Under the pieces are notes generated by a model that searched no databases, was not told the DNA's origin, and worked only from the letters and a program-made list of their open reading frames with translations. DNA of 64,000 bases from Emticicia sp031378345. Its GTDB lineage: Bacteria; Bacteroidota; Bacteroidia; Cytophagales; Spirosomataceae. The position numbers and the translations under genes were made by a program. This document shows positions 17,735 through 26,529 of the stretch, piece by piece; position 1 is the first letter of the stretch; every line of letters begins with the position of its first letter. Where the stretch lies: NCBI GenBank assembly GCA_031378345.1, contig JANNDY010000124.1, positions 62,001 through 126,000 on the forward strand. Direction: 5' to 3'.

Positions 17735-17838
17735 ATTTGTATAAGTTTTTATGTTTGGAATATTGATGCAGAAAGGAGAAAGATTCCATAAAAGTTTTCA
17801 AGAAAAAATTTAAAACTCTGATAGTCAATTAATTACCT

Positions 17839-18420
17839 ATGTTTTTCAAGCAATTTCGTAAGCCCAAACCCACAACTGATGCCGAATATTTGGCAGCGTA
17901 TCGGGCTACTAATAACCTTGAGGTTTTGGGAGAATTGTATGAGCGATACATGGAAATGGTCTTTGCGATTTGCTATAAATATTTGCGAGATGAAGACGAA
18001 AGCAAAGATGCAGTGATGAATATTTTTGAAGAATTGATAGAAAAATTACGCACGCATAATATCGAAAACTTCAGAAGTTGGCTGCATAGTGTAGCTCGAA
18101 ATCATTGCCTGATGGCTTTGAGGTCTAACAAATTTCAAATGCAAGATTTAGAAATTTCGGACGAGAATTCTATGGAAAGTGAGCCTTTTGAGCATCAATC
18201 TGATGAGTCCTTTGAACTGGAGCATAATTTATCAAGAATGGAACATTGCATCGAAACACTTTCAGCAGAACAAAAAGCGAGTATTCAATTGTTTTATTTA
18301 CAAGAAAAATGTTACCAAGAAATTACCGAATTGACAGGTTTTGAGCTAAACAAAGTGAAAAGTTATATCCAAAACGGCAAGCGAAATTTGAAAATTTGTA
18401 TAGAAAAATCGAATGAATAA
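17839..18420 (+). CDS. ECF-type RNA polymerase sigma factor
   Basis: 193 residues. Region 2 reads LGELYERYMEMVFAICYKYLRDEDESKDAVMNIFEEL, region 4 reads ETLSAEQKASIQLFYLQEKCYQEITELTGFELNKVKSYIQNGKRNLK. This is a standard two-domain extracytoplasmic-function sigma factor. Its stop overlaps the start of the next gene by eight bases, which points to coupled translation with a membrane partner. Confidence 0.9.
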   Translation: MFFKQFRKPKPTTDAEYLAAYRATNNLEVLGELYERYMEMVFAICYKYLRDEDESKDAVMNIFEELIEKLRTHNIENFRSWLHSVARNHCLMALRSNKFQMQDLEISDENSMESEPFEHQSDESFELEHNLSRMEHCIETLSAEQKASIQLFYLQEKCYQEITELTGFELNKVKSYIQNGKRNLKICIEKSNE

Positions 18421-19450
18421 ATCATCAAAAAATACAAACATAAATTCGGAAGAAATCAAAAAATATCTTTCCGAAAAAATGTCAGCAAAAGAAATGCACC
18501 AAGTAGAAAAACAACTACTTGATGATGCTTTTGCGTCTGACGCTGTTGATGGTTTTGAGGCTTTAAATTCAGATAAAATCAATGAAAAACTCGTAAAAAT
18601 CGACTTAAAAAAACGTTTAAATAAAAGAATTTCTCAAGAAAAAAACAAGGAAATTATTGCTAAAAATATTCCACTTTGGCAATCAATTTCGGTGGCAGCT
18701 TCGGTGCTTTTGGTGCTTGGTTTTTGTTTTTATTTTTTAACACAAAAAGTTGAAAATCAACAGGTTACTGAGAAAAAAGAAACTATTTTATCTTCAAAAC
18801 CAAGCGAAGTAATTATTTCAAAAGATGTAGAAAAAGATGATTTGGCAATGAATAAAAAGCCAATAAATAAAAGCAAAGTTGATAAAGAAATAGCTTTTGA
18901 AATTTCACAAGATAAAGAAGAAACTCCGCCACCTGTTCAAAGCGAAATTGCAGTTGCAAAAGTTGAAAACCAAGCTGACGAAAAATCAATAGAAGCACCG
19001 CCAATTCCTACACAAATCCAGCAAGAAACTCGTGCAGCAGCAGCTCCAAAACCTTCAACAGTTTCAAGGGAAAGTGCCGAAGTTTTGGAAGAAGTTGTAG
19101 TTGGTGCAGGAAGTGAGGAAAGGAAATCAATACCTCAAACTGCCGTAACTACTGAATTAAATAATGAGCCAATTCCCGAAGTTGGCTGGAATAATTACGA
19201 TAATTATTTGATAAATTCTTTGAAAAAGACAGGCTCAGTTTCAACTTTGACTTTCGACGAGCCTCTAAAATTACGTCTGACCATTGAACCAAGTGGTAAA
19301 TTATCTAACGTTCAAATTGATAATAATTTGAGCAAAGAGCAAACCGAAAAAGTAGTTGAAGTAATAGAAAAAGGCCCAAAATGGCTTCCTGCAAGAAAAA
19401 AAGGCAAAAAAATAAAGAAAGAAGTGTTGCGAGAATTGAAGTTAAAGTAG
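18413..19450 (+). CDS. Membrane protein with anti-sigma-like N-terminus and TonB-like C-terminus
   Basis: 345 residues. The cytosolic N-terminus (KYLSEKMSAKEMHQVEKQLLDDAFASDAVDGFEAL) resembles the N-terminal segment seen in Bacteroidota sigma-factor partner proteins. One membrane helix at about 83-102 (SISVAASVLLVLGFCFYFL) leads into a long Lys/Glu/Pro-rich periplasmic spacer with a LEEVVVGAG word, and the last 80 residues resemble the TonB C-terminal domain (TIEPSGKLSNVQI ... ARKKGKKIKKEVLRELKLK). The likely role is an anti-sigma factor that receives a periplasmic signal. Inference from layout. Confidence 0.65.
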   Translation: MNKSSKNTNINSEEIKKYLSEKMSAKEMHQVEKQLLDDAFASDAVDGFEALNSDKINEKLVKIDLKKRLNKRISQEKNKEIIAKNIPLWQSISVAASVLLVLGFCFYFLTQKVENQQVTEKKETILSSKPSEVIISKDVEKDDLAMNKKPINKSKVDKEIAFEISQDKEETPPPVQSEIAVAKVENQADEKSIEAPPIPTQIQQETRAAAAPKPSTVSRESAEVLEEVVVGAGSEERKSIPQTAVTTELNNEPIPEVGWNNYDNYLINSLKKTGSVSTLTFDEPLKLRLTIEPSGKLSNVQIDNNLSKEQTEKVVEVIEKGPKWLPARKKGKKIKKEVLRELKLK

Positions 19451-19489
19451 TTTTTTTTAAGTAAAAATTATTTTCCGAAATCAGTTTTG

Positions 19490-19497
19490 TATATTTG
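19490..19497 (+). promoter_or_regulatory. -7 element (TATATTTG) before the Uma2 gene
   Basis: Perfect TAnnTTTG, 18 bases before the ATG at 19515; no clear -33 element. Confidence 0.4.
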
Positions 19498-19514
19498 ATA
19501 AAAAAAACGGCACC

Positions 19515-20141
19515 ATGGTAGCTACCAAAAGTATAAAGGAAACAATTTTAGAAGAATTAAAAACCAAAGAATTGGTCAGTATTCCTGCCTCCGAAGAAGA
19601 TTATTTTTCGGTGGCTTTTGATATGCCTTTTAAAATCGAGTACCATGACAGTGAAATAATTACTATGGGATTAGCATCTTTTTGGCACGAAACCCTTGTA
19701 GGGAATATGGTCTGGGTTTTAAAGAATCTTTTTTTAGGCAATGATTCTTATTATGTACAAGGAAGCAATTCAGGAGTTCAGATTCCGAAATTTGAGGGCG
19801 GATATTATATGCCCGATGTATTGGTTGTAAGAGATGAGCCTATTTTTAAGGAAGGTTCTACGGCAATTATTACCAATCCGTACATTATTGTAGAGGTTTT
19901 GTCAAAATCAACGGAAGATTTTGATGTAACCGAAAAACTGCCTGAATACAAGCATTTGGAGAGTTTACAACAAATTGTTTTTATAAGTCAGAAGAAAGTA
20001 TCTGTTATGAGTTACCTGCGTTCTGAAAATCCCGAAATTTGGTTGAATCAAGATTTTTATAAAGAAACTGACCAAATAATGATTGAAAATAGTCCAATTT
20101 TATTGAAAGATATTTACAAAAAAGTTAAGTTTCAGAAATAG
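19515..20141 (+). CDS. Uma2 family (DUF820) PD-(D/E)xK nuclease-like protein
   Basis: 208 residues. The DUF820 core is visible: a Tyr-rich strand, GGYYMPDVLVVRDEP (the PDxxV acidic position) and PYIIVEVLSKSTEDFDVTEKLPEYKHLESLQQIVFI, with E and K of the PD-(D/E)xK fold (VEVLS, EKLPEYK). The family is widespread and often multi-copy; its function is not established, though a nuclease fold is accepted. It appears monocistronic and is closed by a strong terminator. Confidence 0.85.
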   Translation: MVATKSIKETILEELKTKELVSIPASEEDYFSVAFDMPFKIEYHDSEIITMGLASFWHETLVGNMVWVLKNLFLGNDSYYVQGSNSGVQIPKFEGGYYMPDVLVVRDEPIFKEGSTAIITNPYIIVEVLSKSTEDFDVTEKLPEYKHLESLQQIVFISQKKVSVMSYLRSENPEIWLNQDFYKETDQIMIENSPILLKDIYKKVKFQK

Positions 20142-20160
20142 ATTTTCAAATCAAAAAAAA

Positions 20161-20195
20161 ATCCATAAATCATTGATAATCAATAATTTATGGAT
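20161..20195. terminator. Bidirectional terminator between the Uma2 gene and nrdB
   Basis: A 17-base stem (ATCCATAAATCATTGAT against its complement, one mismatch) flanked by A8 on the left and T11 on the right serves both convergent genes. The TGATAATCA palindrome forms its tip (20174-20182). Confidence 0.85.
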
Positions 20196-20216
20196 TTTTT
20201 TTTTAAAAAACAAAAA

Positions 20217-21203
20217 TCAAAACTCTTCATCAAGCGAAAACGACATTTCACTTTTCTGCGACATTACACCCGATTTTTGATATTCGCCTACACGTTTTTC
20301 AAAGAAATTGGTTTTGCCTTGTAGCGAAATCATATCCATAAAATCGAAAGGATTGGTGGCATTATACGTTTTGTCCAAACCAAGAGATTCTAATAAATGG
20401 TCGGCAACAAATTCAATATATTGGCACATCAATTCAGCATTCATGCCAATCAACGAAACTGGCAAGGCATCGGTTACAAATTCTTTTTCGATTTCTACCG
20501 CATCACGCACCAAGCCATAAACTTTATCGGCAGGGTATTTATTTTTGATATGTTGGGTATAAAGTAAGCAAGCAAAATCACGATGCAAGCCTTCATCACG
20601 AGAAATAAGTTCATTTGAGAATGTCAAACCGGGCATCAAACCACGCTTTTTCATCCAAAATATTGAGCAAAAAGAACCCGAAAAGAAAATACCTTCAACA
20701 ACTGCAAAAGCCAAAAGTCGGTCAATAAAGTTTCCATTATCAATCCATTTCAAAGCCCAGTCAGCTTTTTTCTTCACGCACGGAATATGGTCAACTGCAT
20801 TGAGCATTTTATCACGCTCCACAGGGTCTTTGATATAAGTATCAATCAGCAACGAATACGTTTCTGAATGAATATTTTCCATCATAATCTGGAAGCCATA
20901 AAAACATTTTGCCTCAGCATATTGTATGCGAGAAATGAAATTTACAGCCAAATTTTCATTAACTATGCCATCAGAAGCAGCAAAAAATGCCAAAACGTGT
21001 GAAATAAAATGACGCTCGCCATCATTCAAATTTTTCCAATCTTGCAAGTCGGGCGAAAGGTCAATTTCTTCGGCAGTCCAGAAGGACGCTTCATGTTTTT
21101 TGTAATATTGCCAAATATCATCATGTTCAATAGGAAAAAGCACAAAGCGAGTTTTATCCTCAATCAGTAGAGGTTCAACTTGCATTAATTCAGCATCGGT
21201 CAT
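20217..21203 (-). CDS. nrdB: Ribonucleotide reductase class Ia, small (radical) subunit
   Basis: 328 residues. NrdB carries the diiron-tyrosyl radical needed to make deoxyribonucleotides. The ligand/radical helix reads MMENIHSETY: E109, H112 and the radical tyrosine Y116 in the ExxHxxxY spacing of the family; D48 (WTAEEIDLS) fits the first metal ligand and SRDEGLHRDFA the second ExxH pair. The acidic tail SFSLDEEF is the part that docks to NrdA. The large-subunit gene is not adjacent on the side shown. Confidence 0.93.
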   Translation of the reverse strand: MTDAELMQVEPLLIEDKTRFVLFPIEHDDIWQYYKKHEASFWTAEEIDLSPDLQDWKNLNDGERHFISHVLAFFAASDGIVNENLAVNFISRIQYAEAKCFYGFQIMMENIHSETYSLLIDTYIKDPVERDKMLNAVDHIPCVKKKADWALKWIDNGNFIDRLLAFAVVEGIFFSGSFCSIFWMKKRGLMPGLTFSNELISRDEGLHRDFACLLYTQHIKNKYPADKVYGLVRDAVEIEKEFVTDALPVSLIGMNAELMCQYIEFVADHLLESLGLDKTYNATNPFDFMDMISLQGKTNFFEKRVGEYQKSGVMSQKSEMSFSLDEEF

Positions 21204-21378
21204 TGGAGTTTTTGTTTATAAGCAAATAGGTAGCTTATGGATATTTATTATTATTCGTCATTCAAATATAATTATATAATCAAAATTTAACAATGATTGT
21301 TTTTAGAATTTATTCAAATAATTTCTAACTCATTGATAATCAAGCAAATGGCTAATGATTTTTTTTCTACAACAAAAT

Positions 21379-21411
21379 TTTGTCAGTTTTGTAAGATTTA
21401 CCGTAACTTTA
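21379..21411 (+). promoter_or_regulatory. Predicted promoter of the M48 protease gene
   Basis: TTTG (21379-21382), a 21-base spacer, then TAACTTTA (21404-21411), one base off TAnnTTTG; 35 bases before the ATG. Confidence 0.4.
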
Positions 21412-21445
21412 CTTCTTTAATAGACCTCAACCTCATCTAACTATT

Positions 21446-22255
21446 ATGCAAACATCTGGCTTAAAACTTAGACTTATTATTGGTTTGGTAATGGCAGCAG
21501 TGGCACTGATTAGCTATTATAGCAAAAATCAAGTAAATCCTATTACTGGTGAAGAACAGCACATTGACTTGACACCCGAACAAGAAGTAGCAATGGGCTT
21601 GCAATCTGCCCCACAAATGGCACAAGAATATGGAGGACTTTATAATGACAATGAAGTACAACAACAAGCCAAAGCCGTAGGTTATAAATTAGTGAAACAA
21701 GTTGATGATGAAATAAAAACTAAAGGTGTTGCCTTACCTTATCAGTTTGATTTTCATGTATTGGCAGATGACCAAACTGTCAATGCTTTTGCCTTGCCTG
21801 GTGGACAGATTTTTATTACTGTTGGACTTTTGAAAAGACTAAAATCGGAAGACCAGTTGGCAGGCGTACTTGGACATGAAATTGGTCATGTGATTCACAG
21901 ACATTCGGCACAACAAATGGCAAAATCGGACTTTTACCAAGGTTTGGTAGGGGCAGTAGCTACGGCAACTTCCGACGGAACTGGCATGGGTGGTGGGCAA
22001 ATTGCTCAATATGTGGCTCAGATTCAGGAAATGAAATTTGGGCGTAACGACGAGCTACAATCTGACGATTTTGGCGTAAAGTACATGGTAAAATCTAACT
22101 ATAATCCAAATGCGATGATTGAAGTGATGGAGATTTTGGCAGAAGCTGGCGGCGGAAAACAGCGTGACGAATTTATGAGTTCACACCCAAGTCCCGAAAA
22201 TCGCATTGCCAAAATAAAAGAGCATATTGCAAAATATGGCGGCGGGAAGTATTAG
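21446..22255 (+). CDS. M48 family zinc metalloprotease
   Basis: 269 residues. One N-terminal membrane anchor or uncleaved signal (IIGLVMAAVALISYY). The zinc motif is HEIGH (H144, E145, H148), followed by the third ligand region in NDELQSDDFGVKYM. This is the single-domain BepA/YggG/LoiP type of periplasmic M48 peptidase, usually involved in envelope protein quality control. The C-terminus FMSSHPSPENRIAKIKEHI is the standard family ending. It lies convergent to the small HTH gene. Confidence 0.9.
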   Translation: MQTSGLKLRLIIGLVMAAVALISYYSKNQVNPITGEEQHIDLTPEQEVAMGLQSAPQMAQEYGGLYNDNEVQQQAKAVGYKLVKQVDDEIKTKGVALPYQFDFHVLADDQTVNAFALPGGQIFITVGLLKRLKSEDQLAGVLGHEIGHVIHRHSAQQMAKSDFYQGLVGAVATATSDGTGMGGGQIAQYVAQIQEMKFGRNDELQSDDFGVKYMVKSNYNPNAMIEVMEILAEAGGGKQRDEFMSSHPSPENRIAKIKEHIAKYGGGKY

Positions 22256-22305
22256 CAGTTTTCAGTTCGTAGTGGGCAATTTCTTGAAGGAAATTGCCCA
22301 CTTTT

Positions 22306-22605
22306 TTATGCTTTTTCTGCGTAGAGTTCATTCACTATTCCTTGCATAGCTCTTTTTATTTCACGCACAAAACGCTTATTATCAGAGTTTTGCATATTTT
22401 CTTCTTGTATAGCCTTGAAGAATAAAATATAAATTGGCACATCTAATGCTGCACTCAATTGTTCCATAGTTTCAAGACTTGGGTCTTGTTTTTCGGACTC
22501 AATTTGAGAGAGATATGAATTAGAAATACCTATTTTTTGAGCAAGCTCTGACTGACTATAGCCTTTTTCGAGCCTTGCTTCTTTGATTACTTTTCCGATG
22601 TGCAT
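22306..22605 (-). CDS. XRE-family helix-turn-helix regulator
   Basis: 99 residues from ATG 22605 (MHIGKVIKEARLEKG). The HTH domain covers residues 4-60: KGYSQSELAQKIGISNSYLSQIESEKQDPSLETM. The C-terminus (residues 65-99) is a short basic helix. It follows the 86-residue gene by 14 bases and probably forms a two-gene unit with it. The target is unknown. Confidence 0.85.
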   Translation of the reverse strand: MHIGKVIKEARLEKGYSQSELAQKIGISNSYLSQIESEKQDPSLETMEQLSAALDVPIYILFFKAIQEENMQNSDNKRFVREIKRAMQGIVNELYAEKA

Positions 22606-22619
22606 GATACACTTTTTGT

Positions 22620-22880
22620 TTATGCCAAGAATTCCATCCTGCGAATAATCTTGTAAAGCCAACTGGCAACTTCACCCGATTTTTTCATGATTTCTTTGTA
22701 ATTCTTTCCTTCATCTTTGGCGATGGATTCTTTGGCTTTTTCTATATTTTTTAAAACTTCCAACAATTTCTTTCTATCCTCTTTCGACAGTTTTTTGCTC
22801 AGTAGCTGACTTCTAACGTCTAACTCTGCACCCAATAACTGCTTGATGATAGCCAAATAATACTTTTCGGTATTGTCCAT
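22620..22880 (-). CDS. Small hypothetical protein upstream of the XRE regulator
   Basis: 86 residues, Lys/Glu-rich and largely helical (SKKLSKEDRKKLLEVLKNIEKAKE). No signal peptide or known motif recognised. Partner of the XRE gene by position; a toxin-antitoxin or regulator-plus-ligand arrangement is possible but not supported by motif. Confidence 0.6.
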   Translation of the reverse strand: MDNTEKYYLAIIKQLLGAELDVRSQLLSKKLSKEDRKKLLEVLKNIEKAKESIAKDEGKNYKEIMKKSGEVASWLYKIIRRMEFLA

Positions 22881-23106
22881 TTTATTGATTTGATGGTTTT
22901 TTGGGGTACAAAGGTAATTTCCATTTTTTACAAGAAAATAAAGATGAAGTAAAATTTAAGTTTAAACAAATATCAAATTATTTTTATTATAAACAAATTA
23001 TTTTCACAAATAATGAAATTAATTTATTTTTAGTTAAATATTTGGAGTTTTGAATGATATTCTAATCTATCTTTTTTTGTCTATAATTGACGAAAAAGAG
23101 GCAAGA

Positions 23107-23235
23107 CACTCACCATTGCCCTCGGCTTCGCTCGGGCAACGGTGGGCTGTTCGCATCAGTGGTGAGGAGGTTTCATCGGTGGTTGAGCGAAGTCGAAACC
23201 TCCGATGCAAACGAAGTGGAGGGCAATGGAGAGTA
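23107..23235. repeat. GC-rich palindromic element, MITE-like
   Basis: About 127 bases, much richer in G+C than the AT-rich flanks. Near-perfect 16-base terminal inverted repeats (23108-23123 and 23219-23234, one mismatch) enclose inner hairpins TGCCC/GGGCA and GAGGTTTC/GAAACCTC. It sits in the 22881-23316 gap, which shows no gene; an open frame across it (23050-23259) is a by-product of the element. Confidence 0.7.
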
Positions 23236-23316
23236 TTAGTTTTTCAAAAGAAAAAGTAATACTTTTGAAAATCATCTTTCAAAAAGACAAATCATCTAAA
23301 ACCAATACCAAAAACT

Positions 23317-23652
23317 ATGTTAGCAATATTTTTAATCTACTGGATTGGTAAAAAGTTTTATGATTTAGCTGGCAGACATAATCGCTCTCAATGGGGTTTT
23401 GCAATATTGGGAGTAGTCATTTATTATGCAACTCAGTTTTTTGCTGGCATTATTTTGTACCTTATTGCACCCGAAAAATTCTCAGATAAAGGTTCCGAAA
23501 TGGCTCTAAATATATTATGTATTGCTGCTGGTATATTAGTCTGGCATTTAGTCCGAGGATATCTAACAAAAAAATGGGAGAATGAAGAAGAAGAAAACTA
23601 TGTTGATTATAATGAAGAAATAAGTAATATTGGGCAAGATTTGCAGAACTAA
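23317..23652 (+). CDS. Small membrane protein of unknown function
   Basis: 111 residues with three hydrophobic stretches (about 1-13, 29-50, 63-82) and an acidic cytoplasmic tail (ENEEEENYVDYNEE). No family recognised. It lies 18 bases before the acyl-CoA dehydrogenase gene on the same strand. Confidence 0.65.
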   Translation: MLAIFLIYWIGKKFYDLAGRHNRSQWGFAILGVVIYYATQFFAGIILYLIAPEKFSDKGSEMALNILCIAAGILVWHLVRGYLTKKWENEEEENYVDYNEEISNIGQDLQN

Positions 23653-23670
23653 TTTTATCTCCAAAAAACC

Positions 23671-24828
23671 ATGTACTTCAACGACGAACACAAACTTTTC
23701 CGTGAAACAGTGCGACAATTTATTGAAAAAGAAGTCGTGCCAAATGCCAATACTTGGGAAGCCGAACGCCATATTCCGAAATCAATTTTGAAGAAAATGG
23801 GCGATATGGGCTACTTGGGCTTACTTTTTCCAGAAACTTATGGTGGAAACAAAGCTGATTTTTGGTTTTCGGTAGTTTTTCTCGAAGAAATTGTTCGGAG
23901 TTATATGGGTGGTTTTAGTACCATGATTAGTGTGCATACTTACATGGCTATCAACCATATTTTTAAGGCAGGAAGTGAAGAATTGAAGCAAAAATACTTA
24001 GTTCCTGCGATTGCTGGTGAGAAATTGGCAGCTTTGGGTATCACCGAACCTGATGCTGGTTCTGACGTTGCAGCGATTCGCACAACCGCCCGAAAAGAAG
24101 GTGATGAATTTGTAATAAATGGTTCAAAAACTTTTATTTCCAATGGTTTTTATGGGGATTTTATTACACTTACTTGTAAAACAGAGGCTGCAGCAGGTGC
24201 AGCAGGAATTAGCCTAATTGTTGTAGATTTGGATGCCGTAGGAGTAACAAAAACCAAGCTAAATAAAATGGGTTGGCATAGCTCCGATACCGCTGAAATA
24301 AAATTTGATGAGGTGCGAGTACCTATAAGCAATTTGATTGGCTACGAAAACGGAGGCTTTTATTATTTGATGGAAAGTTTACAAATCGAACGTTTGGTGG
24401 CATCAATTATGGCAGTTGCTGGGGCTGAATTAGCTTTGGAAGAAACCCTTCAATATTTGCACGAAAGAGAGGCTTTTGGTCGAAAAATTGCCAAATTTCA
24501 AGCAATTAGGCATAAAATTGCTGAAATTGCGACTGAAATTGAAATATCTAAACACTTTGTTTATAATACTTGCCACCTATTTTCGGAAGGAAAAATAGTC
24601 GTGAAAGAATGTTCGATGGCGAAACTTTATACCTCCGAACTTGCCAAACGAGTAACCGATACTTGTTTACAGTTTTTTGGAGGTTATGGTTTTATCGAAG
24701 ATTACCCGATTTGTAGAATGTACCGTGATGTGCGTGTAGGCACAATCGCAGGCGGAACTTCCGAAATTATGAAAGAAATCATTGCCAAAATAGTAATAGA
24801 CGAAGTAAAATACTCGAAAGTCTATTGA
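23671..24828 (+). CDS. Acyl-CoA dehydrogenase
   Basis: 385 residues, full length. Signatures: ALGITEPDAGSDVAAIRTTA (FAD/substrate loop) and QFFGGYGFIEDYPICRMYRDVRVGTIAGGTSEIMK. The usual catalytic Glu of the short-chain type (in YEGTSEI) is Gly here (AGGTSEI). In isovaleryl- and long-chain-type enzymes the base sits instead in the helix with ERL; here LQIERLVAS offers E250-region Glu. So the long-chain or branched-chain type is favoured. It oxidises acyl-CoA to enoyl-CoA with an electron-transfer flavoprotein. Confidence 0.92.
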   Translation: MYFNDEHKLFRETVRQFIEKEVVPNANTWEAERHIPKSILKKMGDMGYLGLLFPETYGGNKADFWFSVVFLEEIVRSYMGGFSTMISVHTYMAINHIFKAGSEELKQKYLVPAIAGEKLAALGITEPDAGSDVAAIRTTARKEGDEFVINGSKTFISNGFYGDFITLTCKTEAAAGAAGISLIVVDLDAVGVTKTKLNKMGWHSSDTAEIKFDEVRVPISNLIGYENGGFYYLMESLQIERLVASIMAVAGAELALEETLQYLHEREAFGRKIAKFQAIRHKIAEIATEIEISKHFVYNTCHLFSEGKIVVKECSMAKLYTSELAKRVTDTCLQFFGGYGFIEDYPICRMYRDVRVGTIAGGTSEIMKEIIAKIVIDEVKYSKVY

Positions 24829-24843
24829 AAGAATGATAAATGC

Positions 24844-24925
24844 TAAATGATGAATGTTAGATTTTGTGCTTGGTCAAATCTTAAATTAAAGTACTGATAA
24901 TCAAGCATTTAACATTCATCATTTA
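24844..24925. repeat. Inverted repeat between convergent genes
   Basis: TAAATGATGAATGTTA (24844-24859) and its exact complement (24910-24925) flank a 50-base loop that contains a TGATAATCA site (24895-24903). It may terminate both convergent transcripts, although it lacks a T-run directly at the stem. Confidence 0.6.
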
Positions 24926-24935
24926 ACATTATTTT

Positions 24936-26381
24936 TCAAATCCAGCCACCGGCACGATATTCTCTTTTTACGAAAGCATTTGCTTCGTCGAAGTTCGTTA
25001 TTTTCATATTTGCACCGTCCCACAAAAGTTTTTTTCTACCGATAAACTTGTTTTTTGCATCACGAAGCAAAAACGACTTTACAGCGAGATTTCCCATCAA
25101 AACTGTTTCAGTCAAAGGACCAGATTGGTCGAATGACGAACTCGTATAAGTTCCAAAACCAGCCTTGCAAGCCTTCACCCATTGTTGCTGATGCCCACTT
25201 ACGCCACCATCTACTAATGCACGTTTAGGTTCTGGTAATTTAACATCTGACAATTTTCCATTCATAAAAATCTTTGGATTATCACCAAAAAGTTCGCAAG
25301 CCAAAATACCTTTTGTGCCTATAAACATAACTCCACCATCAATACTGGCAAATACTTTTTCGTAATCACAACCATCAGGAAGCTGCGGACGAATACCCCC
25401 ATCGTTCCACGAAAGATTAATTTCTTTGAAATTTTTGCTCGTAGGATTTGGAAATTTAAGGTGAATAGAAGCCGAAGGAGGGCAAATATCATCAAAAAAT
25501 GCTTCTTTGAAAAAATCGGCATAAACTTGTCCAACCGAACATTCGACCGAAGTTGGATAACCTAATTTCAAGGCACGAAAAGGAACATCTATAAAATGGC
25601 AACCCATATCGCCCAAAGCCCCTGTACCAAAATCCCAATATCCACGCCAACGAAAAGGCATATATGCTTCATGATAATCTCGCTCTGGTGCTGTGCCGAG
25701 CCACAAATTCCAATCAACTTCGCTCGGAATTGTTTGCTTTTCGCCTTTGTCTTTTGGCGATTTGATACCTTGAGGCCAAACAGGGCGATTTGTCCAAACT
25801 TCTACCGTGTGTACTTCGCCAATCATGCCACTTTGTACAATTTCCTCTGTTACTCTCGTGCCTTTTCCGCTACTGCCTTGGTTGCCCATTTGTGTAACAA
25901 CCTTGTATTTTGCTGCACCTTGAGTGAGCTGTCGAGCCTCCCAAATGTCATGTGTGAGGGGTTTTTCGACATAAACGTGCTTTCCTAACTGAATCGCCGA
26001 CATCGCAATTGGGTAGTGCATGTGGTCGGGTGTAGTTACAATTACGGCATCAATATTTTTTGCTTCCGACTCCAACATTTTGCGGTAATCTTTGAAATAA
26101 GGTGCATTGGGGAATTTTGCACGAAATTTCACTGAATTTCTATCATCAACATCGCAAAGTGCTACGATATTATCAGAGCCATTATTGAAGGCTTGCGGAA
26201 TATTATAATCAGCTTTTCCGCCACAGCCAACGGCGGCAATATTGAGTTTGTCGCTTGGTGCAACAAAGCCCCTACCAAGTACGTGGCGAGGCACAATCAT
26301 AAATCCTGCGGAAGCTAAAGCACTGTTTTTCAGGAAGTTACGTCTGGAATCTTGTTCTTTTTTGTCGTTTGAATCGGTCAT
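24936..26381 (-). CDS. Tat-exported Gfo/Idh/MocA oxidoreductase
   Basis: 481 residues from ATG 26381. The Tat signal reads SRRNFLKNSALASAGFMIVP. The Rossmann part gives AAVGCGGKADYN and the family motif HVYVEKPLTH. The C-terminal domain has DMGCHFIDVPFRALKLG. Bacteroidota encode many such exported sugar dehydrogenase-like proteins; the substrate is unknown. A shorter relative is at 56014-57138. Confidence 0.88.
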   Translation of the reverse strand: MTDSNDKKEQDSRRNFLKNSALASAGFMIVPRHVLGRGFVAPSDKLNIAAVGCGGKADYNIPQAFNNGSDNIVALCDVDDRNSVKFRAKFPNAPYFKDYRKMLESEAKNIDAVIVTTPDHMHYPIAMSAIQLGKHVYVEKPLTHDIWEARQLTQGAAKYKVVTQMGNQGSSGKGTRVTEEIVQSGMIGEVHTVEVWTNRPVWPQGIKSPKDKGEKQTIPSEVDWNLWLGTAPERDYHEAYMPFRWRGYWDFGTGALGDMGCHFIDVPFRALKLGYPTSVECSVGQVYADFFKEAFFDDICPPSASIHLKFPNPTSKNFKEINLSWNDGGIRPQLPDGCDYEKVFASIDGGVMFIGTKGILACELFGDNPKIFMNGKLSDVKLPEPKRALVDGGVSGHQQQWVKACKAGFGTYTSSSFDQSGPLTETVLMGNLAVKSFLLRDAKNKFIGRKKLLWDGANMKITNFDEANAFVKREYRAGGWI

Positions 26382-26490
26382 GGTTGAAGAAGTTTTAATT
26401 TTTACGAAATGTAGAAAAAAAGGCACAAATAATACTTGTAAAATTCTTTTTTAGAGTAATAGTTTATTTATCCCAATGACAATTTTTAAA

Positions 26491-26519
26491 GTAATTAGCT
26501 GCACATCAGCTGTAATTAC
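26491..26519 (-). terminator. Hairpin after the HNH gene
   Basis: GTAATTAGCTG and CAGCTGTAATTAC pair with a two-base bulge, 10 bases downstream of the three-gene operon. T-tail weak. Confidence 0.4.
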
Positions 26520-26529
26520 GGCAAAAATA

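Noticed and set aside
23050..23259. Open frame of 69 codons across the GC-rich element
   Set aside because: It is produced by the palindromic element, has no start context, and the peptide has no protein-like composition.
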